Positions 11,640 to 25,089 are shown, counted from the first letter of the stretch. The stretch: DNA of 64,000 nucleotides from Sclerodactyla briareus (GCA_026419785.1 JAODTK010005831.1:124001-188000); one strand, 5' to 3'. Numbers and translations: made by a program. Notes: a model not told the origin generated them from the letters alone.

Positions 11640-13570
11640 ACTTTGAAGAAACCGGGTAAAGGGTAAAGGACAGCACAAATTGCCCGGAGCGCGACTTGCC
11701 ACTGTCGTTAGCTTGCTGCACATCGTAGGTGGGGCGCATGCTATCTGCCGACTGCGCTTGTGGTATGTAACAGTGCGGAGTCAAAGGCATTACTAGACAT
11801 GTGCGTTACAATAACGCACGCGTCAACAGAACTTGACTTGCATTTTCTTGCCGTTCTCGGATTATGAGTCGGTCATATATATTGTAGTCGTTAAATTACG
11901 GTGGTTACCTGACAGTAGTCCTGAAGTGAAGGCTCCGACCTTAGCGTAGGTGCGCCTAACTTTAGGCCCTCAGCTGCCGCCTACCCTAGGCGACATAATA
12001 ATTCACATTACAAATCTACAATTAGGTTACCCAGTCGCCGCAAGAATAAAATTGTCTAAACACACTATCCGCCCAATCTTCATTCGCGTAGCCTTACTTA
12101 GGACTATATTATTTTATGTGTGTAGTAGAATATGAAATTGTGAGTGAATGAATAGCTAGGCTTGTACTTGCTATACGTTGATTTTACTGGCCATAATGTT
12201 CTTACCTCACGCCATTGTGGCAAACGGAATGTAGGGTGTGGCACGTCATTCAAATGAGTGACCAAGTTGAAAGCCCTACATACAGTCTATGCCTACGCTA
12301 TATCTTTGGTCTAAGTCACCTTAAAGTCTGAACCACTTTCCATTGTGGCGCACCAGTACAATTTGTAGCTATGTCCTTTCAATTCTTTACAGTACATGTG
12401 AGAAAATCCCACAAAACTATTTTGGTTCTTTATTATAACTCTAATGAGTTTTTTTTTTCGGCTGACAAGGTAACGTCAGCGTACATTGACTTTCCACTGA
12501 GAAAATCCCCAAATTTTGATTGGTTGGGTATAACACCTTAAAAAATATTTTAATATTATTGATTTACGTTCCTCCTCACACATCCAACATATGGTATTTT
12601 TATGAATGGCAATGGAACCTATCATTAGGTGAGATGCTTCCTTTAGGGTAAGCTTCCCTCCACCAACATCTTTCGCAGATTCTCCGCATTTCCAAGCTTA
12701 CAACGACATATTCTCTGTCTTATTACGGCAAACTCAATTGCCCTCCAACAAAAGGCCTCGTGTGACGAGGCAGGCCTTTTAACTCACACTTGGAGATTTG
12801 TGGAGAGTCCCAATTTCGGTGGGGCTTAAATTTGGATGCAGTAAAATTTCCCATGTTAAACTCTTATAACTACTAGTCACTCTACAACATGATGCCATTA
12901 ACTCCCTGTCGTTAGTAGCATGGTATGGAGTCCTCGCAACCCTTATTGTTTCACAACTTTATAACAAGAGCTCAATCACCAATGCGAGCCCTCCATGACA
13001 TGTATGCACCATTCATATTCGCACCTTTCCTCCAACCCCAATGACAGGTATTTCTGTTGAAGAGTGAGTACACGCGTGGATAGTGCCGTCCTACCTAACG
13101 TACACTCTCTGGCATATTTTAAATCACCCATATAACTCGCCTTTGACCAACCCACAATTAAGGCTTTAAATTTTGGTTCCGAAAACTCAGGCTTCCCTAT
13201 CGTATATCGAAGACAAGCCGTTCGAGATGGAAAAGCTAGATCAGCCGTAACTAAGATTGATATTTAGTGATCGCATCTAACGAATAATATGTCGATAAGG
13301 AAAAACTATGCCCATACGAAACCGCGATTCCTGTATATGTTACTTGCCAAGTTTTCAGTCTTAATTGTGGTTTGTTATGCCACGGCCGGTTTATATACAG
13401 TACACATTGGGGCGCGTCGTACTAACCCACTGATCCTACCACTTGATCGGACGCAACGGGAAACATTCCTTAATCATAGTTGAATGGTGTTTTTATCCGG
13501 AATGAGTCACGGTTTGGCATTGAGATACTTAATTTGTTGCATTTTAGCACTCAATCACAGCTCCCTTAAA
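11640..13570. other. No recognisable gene
   Basis: Ordinary-looking AT-rich sequence with short ORFs only (at most 64 codons). The one local structure I note is an imperfect hairpin at 12,750-12,780 (AAAAGGCCTCG ... CGAGGCAGGCCTTTT). No exon, RNA gene or transposon boundary is apparent. Confidence 0.5.
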
Positions 13571-13572
13571 AT

Positions 13573-13910
13573 CTGGCGCAGGCGCGGTTCTACGGGGGGG
13601 GGGGGGGGGTGCTTTGATTCCCCCCAAAAATGAACCACCCCCCCCAAAGAGAATATAGAAATATATATCAATAATTAGAATAATAGTATTGTATAAACCA
13701 GTATTTTATATAATAAAATAAGACGATTACCAATGCACTTCTGCAGCTGGGAGGAAAGGGCCTTACCGGTGATTGAGAGGCTAAATGTTTCTAAATGTCG
13801 GGAACGCTCTGCGTCAACGATGGTGGCGCTCCGCTTAGATAGCACAGACTAGACGGAAAAATCTGGGCCGCCTCTGGCTGATCGATGCCCCCCCCCCCCT
13901 CCTTCAGGTA
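13573..13910. repeat. Repeat fragments with 'CAGGCGCGGTTCTA' end and G15 run
   Basis: 'caggcgcggttctacggggg' at 13,580, with G15 at 13,595-13,609, matches the end of the MITE inserted at 42,895. A separate inverted copy of the GCGCCA/TGGCGC family core lies near 13,805-13,850 ('gtggcgctccgcttagatag'), followed by a C run near 13,887-13,898. Confidence 0.5.
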
Positions 13911-14993
13911 AGATAGATCAGACACCGTGATGTAGGTATCTAACCTCGATGAAATCAGCCTGATATGAATGTGGACGTTTATAGGAGAAGAATGCACATG
14001 TCACTACACTTACACATCAGTTATCAAAACAATGAACCGATTGTCCATTTATTTTCTAGGGTTCTTAAAGATAAACAAGAGAACATATATCAAAATAATA
14101 TAATGAAGGAACCGTTCTCACAGCTGATTAAATGTTCACTTATACGGCACTGTAATCATATCAGTGACCATAAATGTGAGTTTGGTCAGTTGTCGGGCAT
14201 TCACTTACAGGGCTGAAGGGCAGAGGAATCCATGATGTCACTGTCTGGGCGTTGGTTTATATAGGCTATGTGTTAATATGTCTGTGGAGAAGGAAAACTG
14301 AACCCTCACATTTTAGATTCAATATATCCAGAGTGCAAAGCTTATGTTTGTTTTCAGGGTTGTAATTCCACCACGAGAAGGAAAGCACTTGTTTTAACGA
14401 TTAGTGTGGGTGTATAACAAGCGTCCTTCTCGGAATACCGAGGGTGCCATTCCGGCGATATGGGAGGTGTTGAAACCTCAAAAAGTGCACGTGCGCTCGC
14501 GCCAACCCTTGGCGCTCCGCTTAGACCGTCGATAGGAACCCGCGCGCAATATGGTTTGGAATAGTTTTACCATTTATCAGAAATGTTTAATATGCATTTA
14601 TACCGTCCCCCTGATTCGGCAGATCATGGTTCAATCACTTCATGAATGATGTCCAAACCTATATGGTGTAGGATGGCGGTAGGACGGCTCTACTACACTT
14701 GTTGTAAAACTCCCCCACAGTTCATCCTCTGCTGAAAAGTCATCTTCATTGAAAGCCTTATAGACAGGCGAACTGAGTGAAGGTCCTAGTCTTGAAAAAA
14801 CGGTAAGAAAGTCCCAAAATTCTCGATTTTAGGGAAGAAATTCTTGAAAGTGAATGTGGAAGCGCTAAAGGATGTATGGAAAACTTTGTAGTTCTGGGCC
14901 TGCTTACCATAGCTTAGGATGCTGCCTTAGGGGTGGCACTCCTGATAGATTAGGTAGACTCATTGGTAGTAACCTTGCTTGGGCCTGAAAACC
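13911..14993. other. No gene seen; one inverted dispersed-repeat core
   Basis: The only repeat recognised is another inverted copy of the dispersed core at 14,430-14,540 ('ggtgccattccggcgatatg', 'gcgccaacccttggcgctcc', 'gcttagaccg'). The rest holds short ORFs without family resemblance. Confidence 0.45.
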
Positions 14994-15191
14994 TGGTTAG
15001 AAACGTTACATGATTAGTAACGTTAAAGGTTTGGACGTGTGTAATTTACATGTTTGATAAATAAATTGTAACAAATAACTTTATCTGTTAATTAAATGTA
15101 GCACTGACACAGAAGAGTAAATATGAAAATATGACAAACATAGACATTGCAGTCCTTCTGTAGAAAACATTTTTGGTTAGAAACGTTACAT
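14994..15191 (+). repeat. 18-bp exact direct repeat spaced 180 bp
   Basis: TGGTTAGAAACGTTACAT occurs at 14,994-15,011 and again at 15,174-15,191. It could be a tandem-duplication remnant or target-site duplicate, but 18 bp is long for most transposons and the enclosed 162 bp shows no obvious element. Confidence 0.6.
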
Positions 15192-15204
15192 TATAAAATA
15201 GTAA

Positions 15205-17056
15205 AATATAATGAAAATACTTTTAATGCGCACAAATCCGCGGAAAAGCGCTCATGGCGCACACAGGCCGAACCGAAACCGAAAAGAACAAAACAATATA
15301 AATATATATAAACAGACATAGCACAGACAATACACCCCCCCCCCCCACACGTTATGACGGTTTAAACATAGGCACGCGTAAATAATGAAATTTCAGCCTG
15401 GATTTGGAGGATTGACAGAGAGGGGCGAATTTCTGAGTGTGATCTGGATAGTTTGGTTCAATAAGCGATGGCGTGTACTAGAGGAAGGCCCTTGTCCCCC
15501 CACCCCCCCTCCTCCACGACCATGTAGATTTTGGCTCAGCTAGTAGGTCCTCCGATGAAGAATCAGGCCTCTGAACGGGTTGGTTGGTTTGAGACTAGGA
15601 GATCGTTGATTATAGGGTGGTTGCCACACCCGTTCATCGCACGGTTGTAGGTGAGGCCAGGAAGCAGCTTGACTTGAAATAATCCTGAGACACCAGGGAG
15701 AGCAGTGCCTCAGTGAGGTCACGAAGAAGGGGAGATAGTGCTTGAGAAGGGTGGGTAAACGGGTAACGGTTTTTTGACCGAAGGCGAGCAGCAAGAAGCG
15801 CAGGTAGCAGTGTTGTTGTTTTGTTATAGGCAGTCAGCAGTGTTTTGCTTCTGTGGACTCGGGCGAAAAAGCTCGTTCGCCGTGTTGGCAGCAGGACCAT
15901 GCAGAAGGAGCTTTTGCCCATTAATGTCCAGTCTTGATGTAACGAAGGCGAGGGCTCGTGGACAACATGGTCTGTGGAGGCCGGGGTTGAGGGTTTGTGG
16001 TTTGAGGATATTATGGACCTTGCCCAAGTTCTTATGTGTCGTGTAGCTGAGGATTTGACGGTGGGATGAAATATGCGAATCCAGGGTCATGTGCGTGTCA
16101 TTTGGACACCAAAGGTTACGCACCTGTGTGGCAGCATGGGTGAGCACTTCACTGAATCTCACAGAAGGGAATACAGGACTTTTTCGAGTTGCGATCTGGA
16201 ACCAAATAGAATGAACGCGTAATAGAGTAGTTTGGGTTAGTGGGCTCTCATCCGTCTCTGAGGTTGTCGATACAAGCCTCCATCCGGAATATGCAGTCCA
16301 CCACAACCTCCTGCTGAGATGCATCGAAAGAGGTACACACCTGCGTGTTCGTCGCGTAGGGACGGGGTAGATCAATTCGTGTTTCTGGATGAGAGTTCGG
16401 ACGGGAGGAGACGTGTTTTTGTAGTTTGTACGTAACAAAACCATTGCGGACCATACGGAGGCTTTGAGGGTACCGAATCGTAGAGAAACATCGATTCTGA
16501 TGTGAAACTGCCGATGCGGGGTAGACTCTTTATATGTGAACGATTAATGAGGGTGATCTGCACCATTCCAGAGCCATCGCCCGCCGAGTCCAATCTGATT
16601 TTCCAGCCTTTTTAGAAGGATCTTGTGGTCCACAGTATCGAAAGCTGAACTAAGGTCAACGAGAATCTCGCGTGATGCGGCCGCGGTCATGTTTGCGTAG
16701 GATGAGTGTGGACGCGCAGTAGAGGGGTCTTTTTTTTCCCCGCGTACTGGGTAGGTCGATAGGTTGATTGGAAGGATCCGGGGTAGTTCGGTTATGACAA
16801 AACCAGGTCTATGAGTTTTCCGAGGAACGGTAAGTGGCCACAGGGGACTGAAAGGTTTAAGTTCCTCTTGGTCGAGTCATTGTTCTTGAGCAGAGTCGTG
16901 TTCTAAAAGCAGCAACTTTTAGAATCTCTCGGAAAAACACCCCCGATTCCCAGTGATTTGTTTGTAATGCACGTTTAAGTAGGGGGACATAACTTGGCAC
17001 CAGATCCCTCTAAATCAACCTGGTGGGCAATCGGATCAAGTTCCATGATGTGACTG
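15205..17056 (-). mobile_element. CR1/L2-like non-LTR retrotransposon, RT half (decayed)
   Basis: Read on the minus strand this is the reverse-transcriptase half of a non-LTR element, broken by frameshifts. Recognisable pieces in order are 'ELDPIAHQ' (about 17,045; family SCxLDPIPT), 'VPPYFKRAL', 'ILVDLSSAFDTVDH' (RT motif, about 16,680-16,630), 'YATNTQVCTSFDASQ' (about 16,350, where YADDTQ is expected, so the catalytic Asp pair is lost), 'DTHMTLDSHIS', 'AFVTSRLDI' and 'PAANTA'. The C-terminal 'KSRLKFHYLRVPMF' lies near 15,370-15,440, and a 3' tail with 'gagcgcttttccgcgg' near 15,230-15,260. The 206-codon ORF at 15,824-16,444 covers only part of this in one frame. The 5' half continues at 28,508-29,900 beyond the inserted foldback element. 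Confidence 0.8.
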
Positions 17057-17139
17057 TAGACTACGGCAGATAGCCGATAGGTCAAATATTTGACGAATGT
17101 GGGTTTGAGTGAAACAAGCATTTGACATTTTGCATGTTA

Positions 17140-20100
17140 GGTAGACTCTAAACCCTTGTGATCTCTATTTAGATGTAGCGCATTAAGATTTGACGACCTG
17201 ATGACAGAAAATGGCGGCCATTTCAAAATTCCGTAGCAGCATTTGAAAAAAAAAAAATAAAAATCCCATATATTTGGTCCCGAGTCCCGACCGCCGCAGG
17301 TTAAGTTAGAAGATAGAAGGACAAGGAAGAGTGTCTTTTCCCGTACTTTGCGGATCATTTGACTAATACAATGGAATGCATATTACACCATTTTGGATTC
17401 CAGGGGGTACCCCAAAAAATCAAAGATTGCCGATAGCCAGCCATGTGAAAAGAAAAAAACCATTAAAAATCCATATATCTGGTCCCCGAGGAGTGTAGTT
17501 AGTAAGTCGTTAAAATAACCAGAAAAATACAAAAAAAGGTTGTCCTTTTCACATAATATTTGGCATTCATATGGTAATGATTTATCAGTGACTAATCCAA
17601 TGGAAATGCATATAATTTATTTAACCATTTGGGGCGATTCCCAGGGTATTCAAATCCAAAGGATTGACTGCCTATGTTCATTTAAGGAAAAAAACATGTA
17701 AAAATGCTATATATCGCGCCCCCCAAAATATTAAAATGACAAAAAAGGTGTTCTTTTCACCTAATATTTGCCATGGACTAACCCAATGGAATGCATATTT
17801 AATACCATTCGGGATTCCCAGGGTGATCAAATAACAAGATGACATGCATGTTATGTCATTTAGAAAAACATAAAAATCTATATATCTGGCCCCAACCAAA
17901 TAAATTAAAATGACCCCAAAAAAGGTGTCCTTTTCACATAATATTGCCAGGACTAATCAATGAATGCAATCTAACCATTTGGGAATTCCAGGAGATAATC
18001 AAATCCCAAGACTGGCTGGCCAATATGTCAATTAGAGAAAAACACAAAATCTAAATATTCGCCCCCCACCCCCAAATAAATTAAAATGACAAAAAAGTGT
18101 CCTTTTCACATAATATTTTTGCAGAGGTGACTAATCCAAATGAATGCATATTGAACCTTTGGGATTCCCAGGGTATCCCAAAAATCCAAGATGGCTGCCA
18201 TATGTCATTAGGAAAACATAAAAATACTACAGGTCTCGCCCCAATAAATTAAAATGACAAAAAGGTGTCCTTTTCACATAAAATTGGATTAGACTATCCA
18301 ATGGAATGCATAGTGAACCATTTTGGGATTCCCGGGGTGCAAATCCAAGTTGGCTCCATTAGTCATTCAGAAACAACATAAAACTACATATCTCGCCCCA
18401 ACCAAATAAAAAAAACAAAATTTTTTAAAAATGACAAAAAAGGTGTTCTTTTCACGAATATTTGCATGACTCATCTAATGGAAAATGCAAATTGAACCAT
18501 TTTGGGATTCCCAGGTAACTTCAAATCCAGATGGCTGCCATATGTCATTTAGAAAAACATAAAAATCTTAACATATATCGCCCCAAATTAATTAAAATGA
18601 CAAAAAGGTGTCCTTTTAACATAATATGTGCATGACTAATCCAACAATTGGAATGCATATTGAAACCATTTGGATTCCCAGGGTACCCAAAAATCCAAGA
18701 TGGCGCCATATGTCATTTAGAAAAGAAAAACATAAAAAGATTACATGTCTCGCCCCAAATAAAATCAAAATGACAATAAAGGTGCTTTCACATAATATTG
18801 AATGACTAAATCCAATGAGGGCATATTTAACAATTTTGGGATTCCCAGGGTACTCCAATCCAAGATGGCTGCCATAGTCAGTTGGAAAGAAAAAACATTA
18901 AAAATCTCATGATCTCGCCCCCCCAATAAATTAAAATGACAAAAAAAGGTGTCCGTTTACAAATATTTGCATGACTAATCTAAGGAAATGATATTGAACC
19001 CATTTTGGGCTCCACAGGGTACTCAAATCCAGATGGCTGCCATATGTCATTTAAAAAAACATAAAAAATCTACAATCCCGCCCCCAAATAAATTAAAATG
19101 AAAAAATAGGTGTCCTGTTCACATAATATTTGCATGACTAATCAAGGACTGCATATTTAACCATTTTGGGATTCCCAGGGTACTCCAATCCAAGATGGCT
19201 GCCATATATGTCATTTAGAAAAACATAACAATCTACATATCTCGCTCCAAATAAAATTTAAATGAAAACAAGTGTCATGTCAAATATATTTGCATGACTA
19301 ATCCAATGGCATGGAATGCATATGCACCATTGTGGATTCCCAGGGTACCAGCAAGATGGCTGCCATATGTCATTGAGAAAAACATAACAATCTCATTGTC
19401 TCGCCCCCCCAAATAAATTTTAAAATGCAAAAAAAGGTGTCCGTTTCACATAATATTGCCATGACTATCTAAATGAAATGCATATGTGAAACCATTTTGG
19501 GATTCCCAGGGTACTCAAATCCAAGATGGCTGCCATATTATGTCATTTCGAAAAAAATTAAAAAATCTACATACTCGCACCCAAATAAAGTTTAAATGAC
19601 AATAGAGGTGTCCTTTTCACATAATTATTTGCCTATGACTAATCCAATGGAAGGCATATTTAAACCATTTTGGGATTCCAGGGTACTCAAATCCAAGATG
19701 GATGCCATAGTCATTTAGAAAAAACATAAAAATCTTACATATCTTCGCCCCAAATAAATTAAAATGACAAAAAAGGTGTCCTTTTCACATAATATTGGCA
19801 TGACTAATCCAATGGCATGCATATTTAACAATTTTGGGATTCCCAGGGTACCCCAAAGCCAAGATGGCTGCCAGATGTTCTTTGGGAAACGGAAAAACAT
19901 TAAAAATCTACATATCCGCCCAATAAATTTAAAATGACAAAAAAAGGTCCTTTTCACATAATATTGGCATGAGAATCCAATGGAATGAATATGTAACCAT
20001 TTTTGGGTTCCCGGAGCGGTACCCACATCAAGATGGCTGCATATGTCATTTAGAAAAAAATAACAATCTACATATCTCGGCCCAAATAAATTAAAATGAC

Positions 20101-22200
20101 AAAAAAGGTGTTCTTTTCACCTAATACTTGCATGACTAATCCAATGGAATGCATATTTAACCATTTTGGGATTCCCGGGGTTACCCAAAATCCCGATGGC
20201 TGCCATATGTCATTTAGAAAAACATACAATCTCAATCTCGCCCAATAAAGTAAAATGACAAAAAAGGTGTTCTTTTCACCTAATATTTGCATGACTAATC
20301 TAATGAAATGCGTATTGAACATTTTGGGATTCCAGGTACTCAAATCCAAGATGGCTGCCATATGTCACACATTTGCAAAACATAAAATCTACATATCTCG
20401 CCCCAAATAAATTAAAATTACAAAATAAAGTTGTCCGTTCACATAATATTGCATGACTAATCAATGGGAATGCATTTTAACCTATTGTGGATTCCCAGGG
20501 TAACCAAATCCAAGATGGCTGCCATAGTCATTTAGAAAAACAGTAAAAATCTAATGTCTCGCCCCCCAAATAAATAAAAATGACAAAATAAGGGGTCCCT
20601 TGTCACATAATATTTGCATGACTAATCCAATGGAATGCAAATTGAACCATTTTGGTTTTTCCAATTAGGTTCCCAGGTACTCTCAAATCCAAGATGGGTG
20701 CCATCTTCCATTAGAAAAACATAAAAATCTTACATATCTCGCCCCAAAGAAATTAAAATGAAAAAAAGGTGCGTTTCACATAATATTTGCTATATGACTA
20801 ATCTAATGAAATGCATATGAACCCATTTTGGGATTCCCAGGGTAATAAATCCAGATGGCTGCCATATTCATTCGAAAAACATTAAAAATCTAAATATCTC
20901 GCCCCAAATAAATTAAAATGACAAAAAGGTGTCCTTTTCACATAATCGTTTGCATGACTAATCCAATGGAATGGGAAGGCATATTCGAACCATTGATGGG
21001 ATTCCAAGGGTACCCAAATCCAAGATGGCTGGCATATGTCATTTGGAAAAAAACATAAAAATTAAGTATCTGCCAAATAAATTAAAATGACAAAAAACGG
21101 TGTCCTTTTTCACATAATATTTGCATGACTAATCAATGGAAGCATATTTAACCATTTTGGGATTCCCAGGGTACTCCAATCCAAGATGTGCATGTCTGTC
21201 ATTTAGGAAAAAACATTAAAAAATCTACATATCTCGCCCCAAATAAATTAAAATGACAAAAAAGGTGTTCTTTTCACCTAATATTGCATGTGACTCATCT
21301 AATGAAATGAATATTGAACCATTTTGGGATTCCCAGGGTACTCAAATCCAAGATGGCTGCCATATGCATTTAAAAAAACATAAAACTATTTTCTTCCCCC
21401 TTTTCCAAATAAATTAACATGACAAAAAAAGGTGTCCTTTCCACATTAATATTTGCATGACTATCCAAATGGAATGCATATTGAACCATTGTGGGATTCC
21501 CAGGGTACCCAAACTTAAGATGGCTGCCATATGTCTTTGGAAAAAACATAAAATCTACATATCTTAGCCCCAAAAAATAAAATGACAGAAAAGGTCCTTT
21601 TCACATAATATTTGCCTGACTATCCAATGGAATGATATTTAACATTTGATCCCGGGGTACCCAAATCCAAGATGGCTGCCATTATGTCATTTAGAAAAAC
21701 ATAAAAATCTACATAGCTCGCCCAATAAATTCAAATGACAAAAAAGGTGGCCGGTTTCAAATAAATTTGCAGGGGACAATCTAATGAAATGCATATGGAC
21801 CATTTTGGGATTCCCAGGGTACTCCAATCCAAGATGGTGCAATCTGTTCATTTAGAAAAACAAAAGAATCTACATATTCGCCCCCAATAAATTAAAATGA
21901 CAAAATAGGGGGCCTTTCAATAATATTGCATGAACTAATCCAATGGAATGCAATTAACCATTTTTGGGATCCAGGGATACTCAAATCAAGATGGCCTGCC
22001 CATATGTCATTTAGAAAAACATAAAAATCTACAGATCTCGCAACAAATAAATTTTAAAATACAAAATAGGTGTCCTTTTCACAGAATATTGTCATGACTA
22101 ACCATGGAATGACAATTGAACCATTTCGGGATCCAGGGGCCCAAATCCAAAAAGGCTGCCATCCGCCATTTGGAAAAAAATCATAAAACAGCTCATATTT
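17140..22200 (+). repeat. Left TIR satellite array, ~165-bp monomer, about 30 copies
   Basis: Consecutive monomers carry 'ccaagatggctgccatatgt', 'catttagaaaaacataaaaa', 'ctcgccccaaataaattaaa', 'atgacaaaaaaggtgtcctt', 'ttcacataatatttgcatga' and 'ccattttgggattcccaggg'. From 18,190 to 22,150 the spacing averages about 165 bp. The first copies (17,140-17,700) are more diverged and merge with the unique TIR end. Single-base indels are frequent between copies. All ORFs reported here (for example 19,715-20,026, minus) are translations of the satellite and occur in register with it. Confidence 0.92.
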
Positions 22201-22499
22201 TCTAAACTGATAAGTACAATGACTAGAAGGTGCCGTTTGTGCTTAAAAACAAAAGAGTTTTACTCCACTTGTCAGGAACATTCTTTGTTTTTAAAACATC
22301 AAAGGCACCAGTCAAAGTTCTCAACACTGCCCCAGCCAGTACTCACGAGTTACACATATTATGAGTAACAGCATGGTACTTGAGGAATCAGTAGGCCCCT
22401 GTTACCCCATAAGGCCACAACAAAGAAGGGAAACACTCTACCCATCTAATGGGTGTGATGGTCCTCAAGAAAGACCCACAAGCGTGAACTGGGAACCGT

Positions 22500-22925
22500 T
22501 ACAGGGTCATTGCAATGTTTTTTATTTCCTGTGACCAGGGTTACTGGCTATTCTCAACTGAGCGTTCGAACAATTAGATTGCAATACTTACAATATGGAG
22601 GAAGAAAAGCAGTTTTCCTCCCAGACCTGAAAGGTGGATCTTCACGATGCCTGCGGTTGATAAACATTGACCACCACACACGCTCTACCAGTGCCCACGA
22701 CTCCTTCCATGAAACTGGAATATCGCTGTCCCACACCCAGGACAAATGTCTTAGTGGAACTTCCCCGAGCTGTGCCACACTCATAGGGATGGTAATGGTG
22801 TCAAGAAGATGCCAGCATCTCGGCTCTAGTCATACACCAATGTACCACCTGCTGCTCTTCCAAGGCAAGACCACCGGTGCCGAAAGCAAGAAGGTCCAAA
22901 ACGAGCAGGATGTCAGCTAATAACC
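22500..22925 (+). pseudogene. GCD-family transposon gene, N-terminal fragment
   Basis: The frame at 22,510-22,920 contains 'INIDHHTRSTSAHDSFHETG', which closely resembles the conserved 'DNIDHNPSSTTAHDSFHGTG' segment of a large, repetitive protein family found in cnidarians, molluscs, echinoderms and hemichordates. These proteins are usually annotated as uncharacterised. The preceding 'AVFLPDLKGG' also fits. The piece is followed by frameshifts ('YTNVPP' appears in another frame near 22,850). It sits just inside the left satellite arm and in the same orientation as the fragments at 25,090-27,870, so I treat both as one broken gene. Family identity is from memory of typical members and would need a protein search. 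Confidence 0.65.
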
Positions 22926-25085
22926 TAAGCCTTGCGGAAGGAAATCAGTAGGTTGCACAGTATTTATTGAATATTACCCACTTATCACAAATCAAGAGTG
23001 GGTTGACACCGAGATGAAGAACTTCTTTGAAATAAGTAAAAGTGTTGCTTACTTTTCAAGGAATGATACTGTTTTTATGCCTTTCTTTTTTTCACTTTAG
23101 AACAATTTAATGTTTGTTCTTTATCACTTTAAAATGCAATTCTTCTTGATATTCGTGACTAGGGCTCACGTGAAATGGGGCACCAATTGGGGGAATAAGG
23201 AATAGATACGAGGCATTTGTTGCAGACTGGTATAACGAGATGACATCATATAGGAGGTTAGAAATCCCGAGGCGTAGCCGAGGGATTGCCTCTATTCTTG
23301 ACGTCAAACGGTTTTAATTCGAAAACAAAGGCCCACCGAGATCTGGTTTATTATTCCTATACATAAATATTCGATTATTTCTCGCGAAAAAAACGGAAAA
23401 GTGACATAGAAATACCTCCTTTATAGATCTTATTTTCAATTCTCCCAAAACTGATCAATTTGAAGAACGATTACAAACTCAGACTGTAAACACAGCTGCA
23501 TGGCGAGTTGCCAGTTAATGCGCACAAAACATACCGCTTATAGAAAACGCGTGCAGCTACCGTACATGTACGAATGGCAGGCCGAGCGACAACAGTTCTA
23601 ATTTTATGAACTCGCCAACATAAGTACGTAGCTGTTTACTGATACCCGAAACATCGCCAATAGCCAATACTAGTACAGCCTTGATTGAGTCTATGGAATG
23701 AGTTGCAGTGGATTATGATACAGAAACCAGTTTGGCGGACTTTAATTACGGGGAATTGCTTGTGATTATTTGGAAACAATGAGGAAGTACAAATTTACAG
23801 GAACATCGATATATTACATCTGGAAAATACATCCATTGTGTGATCGTATTCGAAGAAAAATGCAGGTCGTGCCATTGTGAATGTTTTTGACGATGGTGTT
23901 GATGCGGGCGTATATCAGCCTTCGTAAATCCAAACTGTGGTTATCTTCCGTTTTTCGACCGAGTGCAGTCTTTGACTGGGAAGTGCGACGTTTGCTTTTC
24001 CTAATGCCTGTCAAAGAAAAGAAAGGAAGTTAGGGAACATCAGATACCATGTTTTCCGAGCGAGGACTGTTGTACGGGATATATTAAAACTCTTCTTCAT
24101 ATTTGAAAAATTATGCCTGTGATCATCCAGGGAAAAGCTACTCTAACTTAATACTGGCAGTCAACGTTAGAGTAGCATTTCCCTGAATCTCGCGGATGAA
24201 ATCAACAGTCGCAGTTTTTCGCACCCATCCCGTCTTCTCATCATCCACGCCCAAGGGTGTTTTCGACTCTGGCATTTGACATTTTATACTGCATGTACTA
24301 TAATTATTATCTAGTGTCGTGAAAATGGTCGACGAGATTAATTTCAGGGTAATTAAGTTCTAAGGCCTGGCCTAATCCTCTGCTCAATTGAGAGTGATAA
24401 AAATTCTGGAGAAGTTTCGTGACCATTGGGCCTAGTACTGTAGTGTTAGATTCTGTCACGATTCGGGCACACCGAGGATGCGTAACAAAACGCGATATAG
24501 GCATTACATTTTGTAATCGTAATCAACCCAACACATACTTGCGTCGGCCTCTACCTGTGTGTAGTACTGGAATTATAACCGGTTAAATTCACTTTCACAC
24601 ACTAAACTTTCCTGTACATAGGTCACTTGGTATTTATGAATTATAAATGAAACTTCCTTTCTTACAAACTTCAGAGGACTAACTTATTTTGGGATAAAAT
24701 ATTTTCGGAATGTTTTTTCATGTTTGACATCCATAACAGTAATATTACTGGTAATGCGTGCTTTCACTTCGCTTTAACCCTCTTTTGTCTACCTCAGTTG
24801 CCCACTCCATTCAGTTTCTTCCAGGTCGCATAATTCTCACGTTTTGTTGGAACTTAATAATTCATATTTGATTTTTGTTTGTGTGTCCCCTTTACAACAC
24901 CTTACACTATCGAGGAGTTATAAAAACCAAACAAAGTGGAATCAAAAAAATTTCATGTAATTTAATAGGGCTGTTGTATCTTGATAAATATAACAAATTT
25001 AACTTGACACATTGAATGCTTACTTCCAAATTGGCTGGTGCCCCTAATAAGATAATCACCCATATAGCATACATTTACCAAGATT
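22926..25085. other. Interruption within the GCD gene; no recognisable content
   Basis: About 2.1 kb separates the N-terminal fragment from 'ISWAAYHAS' at about 25,110. It could be an intron, a later insertion or rapidly decayed coding sequence. A polypyrimidine stretch followed by AG near 23,085-23,100 is compatible with a splice acceptor but proves nothing. A 19-bp inverted repeat lies at 24,129-24,184. The short ORFs here match nothing I know. Confidence 0.45.
24129..24184. repeat. Hairpin: 19-bp arms, 18-bp loop
   Basis: AGGGAAAAGCTACTCTAAC (24,129-24,147) is followed after 18 bp by GTTAGAGTAGCATTTCCCT (24,166-24,184). The arms pair at 18 of 19 positions. It may be a tiny MITE or an RNA-level hairpin. 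Confidence 0.8.
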
Positions 25086-25089
25086 AAAT

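Noticed and set aside
19715-21573. Minus-strand ORFs of 67-103 codons within the satellite
   Set aside because: They have the same peptide pattern in each monomer and follow the satellite period; they are translations of a tandem repeat interrupted by indels.
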